The position numbers and the translations under genes are program-made. Positions 1 to 13,000 of a stretch of DNA of 64,000 nt are shown one piece after another. Under the pieces are notes generated by a model. That model was not told the DNA's origin, ran no database searches, and was given only the letters and a program-made list of their open reading frames with translations. The DNA is from Ilex aquifolium. Lineage: Eukaryota; Streptophyta; Magnoliopsida; Aquifoliales; Aquifoliaceae. The stretch's first letter is position 1, and each line of letters begins with the position of its first letter. Location of the stretch: positions 40,714,409-40,778,408 of the forward strand of contig OX637397.1 in NCBI GenBank assembly GCA_951799425.1. Direction: 5' to 3'.

Positions 1-949
1 GCCAAGTAATTGAGGAGAAGATTTCCTCAATTTTGCCCAGAACATGGTTTTGATTGATGCTGAAAATGAATATGTGATCATTTTTTGGCAGGCCATCTTT
101 TCCTTTACTGGAGTTTGGTTTTCATTGAAACAGATGAAGGCGGAACGTCAACGGATCGAGAGGGGGGCGAACATAATGATAATATATTGGGTGCGGATTG
201 AGTGTATCTATGAGAGAAGCACCTTACAGTTTCCGTGTTTTCCTTTTGTTTTGCGAATTTACTCTAATCTATTGTCGGCAAAATCACAACTATCTTTACC
301 TGGTGAGATCAAAATTATATAGTTATTAAGGTGCTTCTATTTTAAGATTTTTTAAATTTTTTATGTCTTTTAGCTCCCGCTCCGTTCTTGATCTATGTGA
401 CTTATGTTTTACGTGTGATAGAGGTGCTTAAAAATAGAAAAAGGGTAATGGGGAGAGGAGATTAGAGCAGAAAAAAATGTTAAACCGATGACACAGCCCG
501 TGATTCAAAAATTCTAAAAATAAAAACTTATGAGTGGAAAAATAAAATTTGAGAGTGATCAATAATTTTGAAACAGCTCAATAAAATATAGTCCGTAAGA
601 TCTAACTTATTTTTGACTAAAAATTAATCCTAACTACAAAAAATTTAAGATAAGTTAAAAATTCAAAACATGTTTTACTTTATTATAATTAATTAGAGTA
701 TCCAAATTCACCAAAAATAAACCAAAATCTATTAAATTTATTTTTTATTAATTTCTGATCGAATTTAGGAATGGGCAGTAGAATTGCTAGGCTTAGGCAA
801 GGCAAACAAGGAGACGATAACTAAAAAGTAAAAACCATATATATGATTCCAATTCAAAGTTCAAACCCATAAAGTCCGGGTTTAGAGCTCACTGCAGAAG
901 AAAAAGAGCTTTGTGAAGAAATTCGAGGGCTTCAAAGTTCAAACAGAAT
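1..949. other. AT-rich upstream region of the oxygenase gene
   Basis: No convincing coding sequence is visible on either strand. The stretch is AT-rich with many A/T runs and holds the presumed promoter and 5' leader of the gene whose ATG is at 950. I recognise no transposon ends or tandem repeats here. Confidence 0.5.
835..845 (+). promoter_or_regulatory. possible TATA box of the oxygenase gene
   Basis: The string CCATATATATG lies about 105 bp upstream of the start codon at 950, a plausible distance for a plant TATA box with a short leader. AT-rich DNA gives such strings often and no transcript evidence is available, so this is only a candidate. Confidence 0.25.
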
Positions 950-1012
950 ATGGCAGACACAGAGCATCCCCGCCTCATTCTCCACAACTTTCTCTCTCCA
1001 GATCTCTGCAAG
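950..1012 (+). CDS. oxygenase exon 1
   Basis: 21 codons from ATG to CTCTGCAAG, followed by donor GTTCCT. The family-typical N-terminus ([13 protein letters not shown]) fixes the start; the longer frame beginning at 913 is a different frame and does not encode it. Confidence 0.88.
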
Positions 1013-4000
1013 GTTCCTATTCATTTGTTACATATGCCTATAAAAGCTATATGAACACATTTACCCAAATGATGATTGTTGTGTCGTGTTCTGGTGATAG
1101 GAATTAGAGTTTATACACAAGAGCTGTTGCACAGTTGGGTATAGACCCAGTGTTTTCTCAACAACTCTCTCTCATCTTATTGCCACCAACTGTGCCCAGT
1201 TGATCATGCCCATTGTACCCATCAGAGGTATTGATATTGTTTCTGACCATTGACTGTATTCTTGTTTGGTTACTGAGAAAGTTAAAATGAAAAAATATGG
1301 TGTTTGTAAGCTTGTTTTGTTGTGTGGATGGCAGAGAGGATAAAAGAGAAGGTGGAGGAGTTCTTCGGTTGTGAGTACGAGCTTGTTGTTGAATTTACTG
1401 GGTTGATCAGGTTGGCTTCTCCTCTATGCATTTTTTTATTATTTTTTGGCTAATTCTATGCATTTTTATATGCTCTATATCTATTTTATGTTTCAAAATC
1501 TTCTAAATTCCAAAGAATCTTACTATTATGAAGAAAAGAGAGAAATCCACGAAATATGGCAAAGAATAGTAAACTAAAATTTTCTGATTTTTGGATATTT
1601 GCGCATGTGTGTCAGAGTCTAAGGTAAAAAACCATACTGATGTAGTACCAATTTAGAAGTTTATTTATTCTAGTTTTTCTTGATTCTTCCTGCTATTAAA
1701 CTTTAGTTAGGAATATTCTGTTTACTCAATAATTATTCGTATTCCTATTTTGTGTCAACTTACATTTTTCCACCATGGATCTATCAGTTGTTCGTCAATT
1801 ATATTTCAGAGTTTTCTTTCATTTTTATAGTGGATTCAAGATTGTGTCTCATATTTATCTTGTGGATGCAAGATTGTTTGTGATCGTTCTTTCAGTAAAA
1901 TCCGTTTTCTCTGTGTTCGCTACCACGACACGATGTTGGATGCAAAACAAACTTACGACTAAGCACCTGTGGTGGGGCAATCAAAGGTCATCCGTGAGAA
2001 ATCAGCATAAATTTAGGTAGAAAATGGTGTGAATCAAGTGTTGCATGCAGTTAAAAAAAAAAAAAATAAGTATTGCATAAAAGTATAGGTAGACCTTTGA
2101 GTTCCACGGGTATTTATGGCAGGGACCTCCAAAAGTAGTAGAATCTAGTTTGCCTGATGTAGTACTTTGGAAAAGATCGAATCACCCATTCTTTGCTAGC
2201 TAGCTCAACAAGCTCTCTTTGGATTCATTAACCTCGTTGGTCTAAGAGGCATGGATACGATACTGACACACTAACACAAAATTTTTCAAAAAAGTAGGAC
2301 AAGGACATGTTGAAGATAGTCAGATACGTTAAGTAATGTGTGTTTTGTGTATATATATATATATGTGTATATGTGTGACTATGTGATAAAATAAAAATAT
2401 TATCATAATAATTTTTTAATTCATCATTTCCATAATTCTAAATATTCACATCATGATATCACTACATAAAAAATACAATATAAGATGTACCAAAACACAT
2501 TCAACATTAACATCTATGATTCAACAACTATAACTTTCATTTTCAAAAAAATTCCACTTCGTAACATTAATTTTCATTAATTTTAAAGAGCCTCAATTTT
2601 GTAATCTCATTTTTTCTCACATTACTTTCATATTAAAAGTTTATTCCATTTGTATATAAGTTCGTATTTATATCTAAAATTATTTTACATTCATGTTCTA
2701 TGTTCAATGTAGTGATTATAACTCTTTTTATATTATGACATTGACTGGCTGGCTGTATGGGACTGTCCGAACTACCCCTAGCAACTATAGGGTGCTAGAC
2801 TCTATGTCAAGGTGCTAGGACATGGTGACAGGAGCAACCGGCAAGCCCAATTCAGGAGTTCAAGTGTATTCAACCAAGGTGGTGACTGTAGTTGTTAGTA
2901 ATGTGAAAGATCAGCGCACACATCTTAGTGCTCGGCTTTGTATTTAGTCTGAATGGGATGTAAGATCATCCTAACAAGAACACACAACCAAACGATCAGC
3001 CCTTATCATTAGCCTCTGCTCGGATCATGGGCTCTGCCTCTTAGGGCTGGTCCGAGATCTTTTCCTTTTTGTCGTGAATGCTTCGGGTCTAGTCATGTCT
3101 AATGTTATCCCAGGGCATGTTCTGACACTTGCCATTTTAGATGTTGCTTTCTAAATGGATTACTTCTTGTCCTCCCTCAGCTATGTCAAGGCATAGTGAG
3201 TTTGCTTCGGTCACCAGCCACATGTTGATTCAGTTGTGACTTGTTTATAGCTTACTGTTAGAAAGTTCTGATTACTTGCTACTGCCAGATTTGACATTTC
3301 TTTATTTTATCCTTCCTACCTAAAGTTTGTAAGAATGACAATTTTTTATAAGATGAAACTGCAAAATTCGTATTGATAAAACCTTAAACTACACGAAGAC
3401 ATGGTTATAATCTCAACAAGGTAGAATATTGGTTAAATGCAACAGTTCACAGTTTAAGAGTTGAAAAGAAAAATGTGGCATTCTTGAGCTTTACTTCAAT
3501 TTATATTTTCTCTCATTTTGGTTTGAATTATTTCTCATCCTTCCTAGTCTTGTATCCTTCTATTGCTTTTGCAAAATATTTTTGCTCTTAGTCAAAAGTA
3601 GGAAAAAACCGTTGCTTCTTTTTTCTTCCCTCTATCATACAATCAAGGATCTTATCAGAGTTGATAAAGATGGTTGTGCTTATGATCATTGTCAATTCTT
3701 GCTTCTTCCAAAGTGTACAAGGCATTCCTCTTGGCGTTTATTTATTTATTGCTTCCCATTTGGAATTTTCAGAGCTAGGACTTTTAAGTCTTATCCGCTG
3801 GTTTATTATTGTAACAAATGAACAGGGAGGGCATTAAGCCAAACCCCACCAGCAGAAAAAAGGATGAAAGATACTTGAAAACATAGCCCTTGATACACAG
3901 ATACAGTGGAATTGAAACAATATTTGCATGTTTAATTGCTGCAGACAATAGGCTTTGTTGGGTATTTTTTTCTCAACTACAAGGAGTACTTGCTGTTTTC

Positions 4001-7000
4001 AGTGGCCATCTAATTTTAGGCTTAAGAAATTTTGTTTCGTGATTTGTTGTAATGGTGAAAATCAGGCATAAATCTTATTTGCACATCATGATCAGATATA
4101 GGAACACTTTAGTATTTGTCACTTTTAACTTTCGTCAAGAGTTATTACATGATTTTTTTTTTCAGTATTCACCTATATTGTTGACCTCTGTGTTATATAT
4201 ATATTTTACGACCAAGTTGTCTTTCTTTCACACACTCTATGCTTGCTTTCATAGTGAAACAGATTGCTTTTGGTTCAAATCTGAAAATTGTGATACTCCT
4301 TCCTGTATTTTACTAATGTATATAAAAACAATTTCAAGGTAGCAAATAATGTTGGTAGTCTTAGTGACTCAATAATCCATAAGTTATTGTAAGTCTTTGC
4401 ATTTTGAGTCACAGATTACAAATATCATCCTTACTTTTCCAATGAGTAAAGTGATCACTTATATTGACTCTTAGACTAGCTTAGTTATGAATTATGATGC
4501 ATGAATTAGGACTTAGGAATTCCATAAGTACTATAGGCTGCACTCAAAACTCACTCCAATTGAACTGCGTTACCTACACCCGGTTGCCCAAAACTGGTCC
4601 TCAGGTTTTTCATTGCCACATTATTTGTTGCTTAAACTTAGGCTTGTGACTACTACAACACTCCCACTTAATCGCAGGTCTTCCTGCTGGAATTCAGACA
4701 ATTGATGGGTTTCAACTTGAGTTTTGTTTGGCACCATTCTTTGACCACTCTGTTTTCTTTCCATAGCAACTTATTGATGACTTGCAAATTCAAGTGTTCC
4801 CTTCCAAAGAACATTGTTCCCATTTCTTTCTTCAATTGATCTCTTGAGAAATTCTACAAGAATGGATCATCGAAAGTCCCAAGACAAATTCGATCCGTAC
4901 TGTCGAAAAGTACGCATCATTCATTTACTGATGCATATCAACTTCTAGTGACTCTTTATTCCTCATCCTCAATCAGGCATTTAATCAGTAATCAGAAATT
5001 CTTGTAATCAATTACTCACTTCTCTTAATTGGATTTTTTAGATGGATAAAAGCATTTCTGGCCTGCAAAAATTGCTGCTAATAAAAGGCGTTGTGCTGTG
5101 AAACTGCAAAGAAGCTCAGGTAGGCTGTAATAATAAGAATCCTAGCTCTAGAATAAGTGTTAAGACAAACGTAGTCTGCCTCTTTCTATAAGTGACCTTT
5201 AACCTTTAATATTTCCAGTGACTTTTACAAGTGCTTAGATTGGCACTTCGACTAGACCAATTACAATGCAGGAACAAGGACATTGAAATTTCATAAGCTA
5301 TAATGTAGGCTGGTTATATGCATTTTTCTGTCAAGTTTGATCAGAATTTTGTGTCATCTTAGCTTGATAATACTGCATGGAATTACAAATTTTGTCAGCA
5401 CCAACCCCTTGGTATTTTCCTAGTTTAACCTTGTCCCCTTGACAAGTAACTTCTCGAATGCAACTGATTATGCTTGAATCAGAAATTTAGTTGTCCACGG
5501 CATTGTTAAAAGCTTACAGCTCTGCCTCTCCTTATGCTATCCGGACCTACATCTCTTTCCCTGCACTGCTGTCTGTGATATGTGCAGAAAGTTGAGTACA
5601 GTTTCAATCTTTTGGTTGGAGATTTTGTAGGACCATGAACAAAGACTCTATTGCCATAAAAATGGAAAACGTGAACTACTTGCTTATTTCTGTGGGTTAT
5701 TTATGAATCCAAATGTGGTTGAATTTGCAATAACAGGAATTTCCTAAATTTAGTGAATTTTATAGCAGCTTCTGACACAAAAGTTGTAGAGATTTTGCTC
5801 TGTTCACCCAACTCTTTCGTTTTCTTCTTCAAGTATCTAGAGTTCATTATTGACATTTCAGTAACATCTTTTTTGGATCTTGAATCTCCTGGGAGAGCTC
5901 TGTTCAGTACTCTTAGCTGTTTTCATACCCGTAACATTGATACCTCTGCTGTTCCACAAAAAATACAATGGTATTGGGGTTAATATTTTATAATAATATA
6001 TCAGTTGGAGGAGAGGAGCAAGCATTGGATGGCATAGTGATGATAACAGATCTTATCTCAAACAACGAGAGTTTGCGGTGTGTATGCAGCTTTTTAAAAA
6101 TATTTCAAGCTATCCGTATTTAACTTTTTCTTCCTTCTAATTTAGCAATTATACAATCCTGCTCACATATTATAGCATTGTTTCATAATTTTAATATTTC
6201 CTGATTTTTAAACTGGTTGTGGGTGCACCAAATACATGGTGAATATGTACCAACTTCAAACTAAATGTTGAAGTGTTCGGGAATCTCTTGGCAAGAAAAA
6301 GAAAGGGACATCATGATTACATTGAGAAATAAGAATGGCATCGCAATACTATGTGGTACAAATGAAAATTTCCTATTTATTTCTGCTTCCTTCCCACCTT
6401 CCCATGTTTAGTTATATTCTGTCTGGTAAGTCCACAATCAAAACTGATAATAGATGTTGTTCACCAAGAATATATTTATGGAGTTGAACTTTCCAATTGT
6501 ATGGAATGTGTTCCCTTTCCCAGCTGAAACAACTCATCTGGAGTCTCCGAATCAATCATTTTGATTCTAGATATATTAGTGTTGGTGCCTGTGTTGTTTT
6601 GGTTTATAATTCCATATGATAGAATCACTGTCTATGTCTATGTGTTGTGGTGGGTATAATTCCATGTGATAAAATCACTGTCTGTGTCTATGTGTTGTCA
6701 TTATCGAGTTTGTAAAGTCAAAATGTAATTTTGACGGCCATTATAACTCATTTTAATTTGTGATTGGGGCGCAGTCGCTTATCTAGATTGCAAGGGGAGG
6801 ATTTTTGGGAATTGTTATAGGATTGAAGTAGGGTCTCAAGTACGTGTTTTAACCTTCGGAATCATACCAGTTCAAGAAAAGGTTACAAGACTTAGATACA
6901 TAGTCAAAAATCATGAGTAATTTAATGCATCTCTAATCTATTTGACTGAAATTTTAGGAAATTACAAGAATTCAAGGTTACTGAGAACAACATCCCAGTG

Positions 7001-10000
7001 ATGATTTGGTGATTTTCTGTTATATTGACGGTGGAGTTCTATTAGAGATAGTTTTAAACTAAAGCTCGCCAATTTATAACATCATTGTTTGAACCAGCTT
7101 GAGGTTCATTTGAACAGCGTCCTATGGAATTGTTTAAAGTATTCTAGAAAACCATGTTTGATGGCCATTTGATGAGCATTCAAACGCTGGGTTCAAACGT
7201 GAAAATTTGAGGGAACACTGTTCGATGAGCAAATTCTTGTTGGAATGGATGATGAACAACTTTGAGGGCGTTCGTATGCTCCTGGATTACATATGAACAA
7301 TGATCATTGTTTTTTTCCCAGTATAACTTAGATCCTACGGTTTGTTTTGTAGAACTATTATTACCTTATCCCTCTTACATGTCCAATTGAGGGCTAAGAA
7401 TGCTTTAGGGATGAGGCTAAAGCAACCACGAGTTTTTGTTGGAGCTTTGAGGGAAAAACTTCTTGTTTTAGAAAAAAACCAAAACTGCATATCATGATAC
7501 ATGTATACTTGAGATAAGTAAATTGGAAGTTGGAAATTGATAATGGAGTTGCTTTTTAGTTGAGGAGATTTCGTGTCTAGTGCCAAAATCTACTGTGTTG
7601 AGGAGATTTTCATATCTTTAGCAGACAAGCAAGATTCCTCTTAAAGAAGCGGGCCAGATTGAATGACATAAGGGATTTCGAACTTTAGCGAGATGAAAGA
7701 AGAGAAATGGATTAGAATTGAACAAAAGTGGTTCACCATTGAAGCTTTGTTTAAATGTCGGAACAACTTTTTTAGTTCATTGAAAAGAATCATAGAAAGG
7801 TTTTTGCATTGGATGTTGATAGAAATGATGCATTATGGCTTGAAAAAGGCTTTCAAGAAGCTTCTAGAGATGAAGAGAAATGATTTTTCTTTAGGAAATG
7901 CGAGGTGACGCATGTTCGATGTGGATGGAAGTGGTCGATATTAGAATTATGAAATTGCTTCAAAATGGTGAAAATAATAGGTGTCATTGTCCCAAAAGGG
8001 ATGGAAGGAAAAGGATGGTATCATCTTGCTTTAGCTCTTAGGGATGTGGGGAATGGAAGGACTAGACAAATAATCAAAGTACATACATAACAAAGAAAGA
8101 AAAAGATAGAGTATCTTACGGTGGGTCAATTGGCAGTGATTTTGCTCAGATTGTACAACATGAAAATGATGTAATTGTTGCTGGCGAGATGGGATCATGC
8201 AATGATTTGTGTTAGAGAAAGCATTTTTGATTCGTGGAGGGGTATCAGACACTCATTGGCTAGAAAAGATAAATTCCTAAGTGCGACTCTTTCCCTTCGA
8301 GGTTGATAGTGCGATTATGTTTATGTTTTGCAAAACTTCTACTCGTTCGGATGAGATTTGTGGATAAGAGAAATGCCATTTAGAAGTTCTTTTTCGGTGA
8401 AATCCCAGAGGTGGAAGGTGGAATCAAATTCGATCCGTAGTAGAGTATTGTTTTGGGGGCTGAATTGGAATTGAGGGGTTACCTTCATCTCTGGAAACAA
8501 TATATTTTTAAGAAAATAGGTTATTGTTGTGGTGGATTGGTTATATTGACCCTGATCAACCTAAAAAATTTGTTTATAGTCAAAATAAAGGTGAAAAGAA
8601 CGTGTTCAAAAATAAATCTGGTGTTTATCCTCTGTTACACTATAGAAATTCAACTTGAGGGTAAGATGTATCGGGTCAAAGTTACGATTCTTTCAAGGCT
8701 TTGGGCCGATGTTTTTTTTTGTTTGGAATAGGAGAACACCAGCTGAGTGCATAGAGATTCCATGCATTGGTCGAGGGGTTGAAGATGATGAATTAGGTCA
8801 AATGGGTACACGTAGGTCTACGGGTATACAGATGGTTGGTTATCCGAAGGGTAAGGCTAAGAGTAATGGGCTAGAATTAAACATGCCGGTATATGATTCT
8901 GGGCCGAGATTAATGGCTGGTAATTGTGTCATTAATGACGTTTATTCCAAATATAATGGAGTTGTTTAGGAGGATTTTGAATTACAAAACAAGGATAATG
9001 ACACTTTAATTTCGAATTTATCATTAAATCAGCTTAATGGATTGGGCTCTAGGGAAGAAAATAGTTTTGGTCTTAGGCTAACTAAGGAGTTGGCTGAAGC
9101 CCAATTAATTAGTAGCAGGGATTGTAGGCCGATTAACAAGAAGAAAATTTCATCCGGTCTGTCTAAACTCGGGCCATTTAAAGCGAAGCCGTAGATCATT
9201 TTAAGTGGAATTTTAACTCGGATCTAGGTCAAAACCATCTTTCTTTAAAATCTCTATGGTGTCTCTCTTTGTCGACTTCGTCAGATGATTTGAGCATTGG
9301 GGCTCAGTCGAGAAAAGGGTTTGATACAACACTTTAGATGTCAATGCAAGTATTGGCTGAATCTGGAGCTATGTCTGGTAATTATCCTTCTCTAGATATT
9401 TTGTATCTTTTGCCTGAGGAATCATCTCAAGGTGGGGTTCCCAATTCTGGGGAAAATGGGTTTCATAGTTTGGGGAATCGTGAGTTTTGTTGTCGTATTT
9501 CTTTCAGTCTTCCTCTAAAATCGAAAAATCTTGGGGGCGAATTTGTCGAGGGTGAGGATAGGAGTTTTGACGAGTCTCAGAGGATTAACTTTGAAAAAGT
9601 ATTGGGATAGAAATAATTATTTTTGATAATAGAACATCCATTGGCTAAAGGGCTTTGGTAATCTTGAGCGACTTGCCCTTGAAAATCTTCCCGAGAGGAG
9701 TGATGTTCTTATGGCTTTGGAAAATGAGAGCGCCATAGTAACCGAGGGAGTGGGGGAAGGAGATTACTTGGTTAATGAAGCTAGCTGGATTAGAGTGAGA
9801 GATTTTTTGGCAAAAATGGATCTCTTGCTACTTTCGATTAGAAACAAAGGTCGAAATAAGAAAACAAGAACTGGGTTAAGGCGAACTAAGGGTTTGAGGG
9901 AGTTGAAAAATTTAGAATCGGGGATTAATTACAAGCTAGGAAACACGAATACTCGTCGGGGGGTCGACGTGGCAGTGTCGAACATGTGTCGACACGGATA

Positions 10001-13000
10001 TGCGTGGAACACGGCCGGACACGTTTCCGATACTTCTTTAAGTGTCTTGAATAAGAAAAGATTTTTTTTTCAACTGGATACTGCTCGAATACGTGATCGA
10101 CATGTGGGGGATATCAGAGACGTTGTTGCCTTCGTTCCCAGTTCAAAATCGCAATAGAGAGAAAAAAGCTTTGGCGATTGAACTAGTCTCCAGATCTGCT
10201 TCGGCAATGACTAGGAGAAGGAGGAGAGGGAAGACCATACTTGATAGAAGAAACAATCAGCCACAAATATCTTGCTCTTCAATACATCACGTCCAGATTT
10301 GGCCTCGTCGATCTCTTCCTCTTCCTCTTCCTCGTCTTCGATCTTTTCCTTTTCTTCATCTTTCCTTCTTCTTCTTGATTCTCTACAAGCTTTCGTGAAT
10401 AGAGACTTTACTCTTAGCTCTCTTTCTCGATTTGAATAAACATGTTTCCTTTTTTAATATTTTTCTTTTTTTTTGATATATTTTATTTATTAGTTGTCAA
10501 ATACATTAACCCACCATTGCCCAATTTGGTGTTAGTCCACAGTCCAATTTGGTGTTAGCTCACACCCCAATTGTAACATATTAGTCCACTGTTCAATTGT
10601 AAGATATTAACCAGCTACTTAATGATTGCTAGGTCTTGTTATTTATATAAAAAATATATAATATTATTTTAATAAGCCATATTCTTGTTGTATCTGTGTC
10701 CTATATTTTGGAATTTTGTCGTATCCCCGTATCCATATCGTATCAGATACGACACCTGTGTCTATATTTGTGTTTCTTAGATTACAAGGAGAGTAGCATT
10801 AGGAAAAGGGGAAGGGGAGATTTAGTAGTTTTATGAAGATTGTGAGTTGGAATATGCGTGGGATAGGAACTAAAAAGAAAAGAAGCACCATAAAGGAAGT
10901 GGTGATTAAGGTGGAACTAGATATTGCAATGTTGAAAGAGACTAAGAGGGAGATAGTAGATAAAAGAATTGTGTCTAGTATTTGGGAAGTTAGATTTAAG
11001 GATTGAGATTTTTTACCTTCATGTGGTAAGTCTGGGGGTTGGTCATTATATGGGATGCTAGGGTTGTACTTGCTGTAAAGGTTGTGATGGGAGAATTTAC
11101 TCTTTATGTTCTTTTTAAAATGAGTAATAGATTAGAGTGGTGGTTGTCAAGGGATGTATGGTCTTAATTGGCCTACGCTAAGGAGAGATTTTTGGTGGCT
11201 GGGTTGTACGATTTGTGTGGCCTTAGATGAGTTTTTGGGTGATCTTAAGGTGGTGAGATATGTGTCTAAAAAATCATTAGAGGTAGGAGAACTAGAAGTA
11301 TTAGTGATTTTAATGAATTAATTGGGATTTGTGAGAGCTACCCCTAGGTAATGAATCATATAATTGGGCTAATATGAGGGACAATCTTGTTTGTTACCGC
11401 CTTGATAGGTTTTTATTTTCCGAAGTTGCGAGACAATAAGCTTTAGTTAGAGTAGTATCGGATCATTTTCACATTGTTTTAAATTCTAGTGCTTTTAAGT
11501 GGGGTCATGTTCCTTTTAGGTTTGAGAATATGTGGTTGAAGCATTATAGGTTTAAGCTGATTTTCAAGTGATGGTGGCAAGAGAGTGATGCACAAGGTTG
11601 GGAGGGTTTTAAATTTATGAAGAAATTAGACATGTGAAGCGAAAAGTCAAGGCTTGGAATAAAGAGGTGTTTGGTGATGTTAGGTTAGAAAAAAACATGT
11701 ACATGAATTGTGTTTCTGAGCTTGATAGGCTGGATGTATTGGGAGAGCTCAATGATATGTTAAGAAAGGAGAGATCAAAATTAAGGAATAAGTTTGAGTA
11801 AGTTGTGTTTAAAGAGGAGATAAGTTGGAGGTTAAAAAAAAAAAAAAAAGGAACTTGGGTTAATTTTTTGTAGAAGAAAGAAGAACTTGACAAGTAAACT
11901 TGTGATAAGTAATGGTTGAGTGATTGATAATATTAAAGCTCTTTATACGACTCAAGAAGGAGTGAGACTGATTTTGCTAGCTAAAAAGCTAGTTGGTTAG
12001 AGTGACATTTTGAGGAGAAGTATGAGAGGCAGTTTTTGAGTGTGGTAGAGATAAATCCCAAGACCCAATGGTTTTTCATTGCCTTTGTTCCAAGGTTGTT
12101 GGGAAGTGGTTATAGATGATCTAATAAAGGTTTTTGGGGAGTTCTTTAAGAATGGTGTGGTGAATGTAAACACTGTTGCTACTTTCATTTGCTTGATGTC
12201 TGAAAAAAGAATTCTTAAAAATTTGTTGATTTTAGACCGATTAGTTTAGTCACTACTCTGTACAAGATTGTAGTAATGGTGTTGTCAATTAGATTGAGGG
12301 TGATTTTGGGGAGATACAATATCTAGAAGTCAGAGTGCTTTCGTTGTGACTTATGTGTAGCCAAATTTGGATGGTATTTTGGTGGTGAATGAAGTAGTTG
12401 AAGAGTATAGAGTGAAAGGTAAGGAAGGAGTTATTTTTAAAATTGACTTTGAACAAAGCATATGAACATATGGATTGTAGATTTTTGGATTTCTTTTTCA
12501 AAGTTAAAGGTTTCGGGAGTAGGTGGAAAAGATGGATTAGCGATGCTTATCTTCTAAGAATTTTTCATCTATTATGAATGGCAAACCGAGGGGAAGAATT
12601 AATGCATCTCACGGTTTGAAGCAAGGGACCTATTTTCACCTTTCCTATTTACCTTGGTGGTGATGGGATAAGTAGTTGGTGGGAGGGGATTAGAATAAAA
12701 TTTAATGGAATGTTTTATAGTGGGAAATGACAAAATTAACGTTTCTCATCTTCAGTTTGCGATGGATGATACAATTTCTTGTCGGGCGATGAGCATAAAT
12801 TTCAGAATTTGGTGGATATTGTTAGCATTTTTAGTTTGTTTTAGATTGAAGGTGAATTTGTCCAAGAGTTTTTGTGGGTGTTAATACTATTAGGATTTTG
12901 ATTGAGGATTTGGCTAGGGGATTAGGTTGTAAAGTGAGTGAATGGTTTTTAAAATATTGAGGCCTTCTGGTGGGGGTAGCCCTTTGTTTCTCAATTTTGG

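Noticed and set aside
2240-2740. hAT-like element near GGCATGGATACGATAC
   Set aside because: The motif resembles part of the 9936-10780 family, but no matching inverted end or duplication could be found.
9711-10157. 148-residue frame as a novel protein
   Set aside because: Its first half is LINE ORF1 and its second half is read-through into the hAT-like insert.
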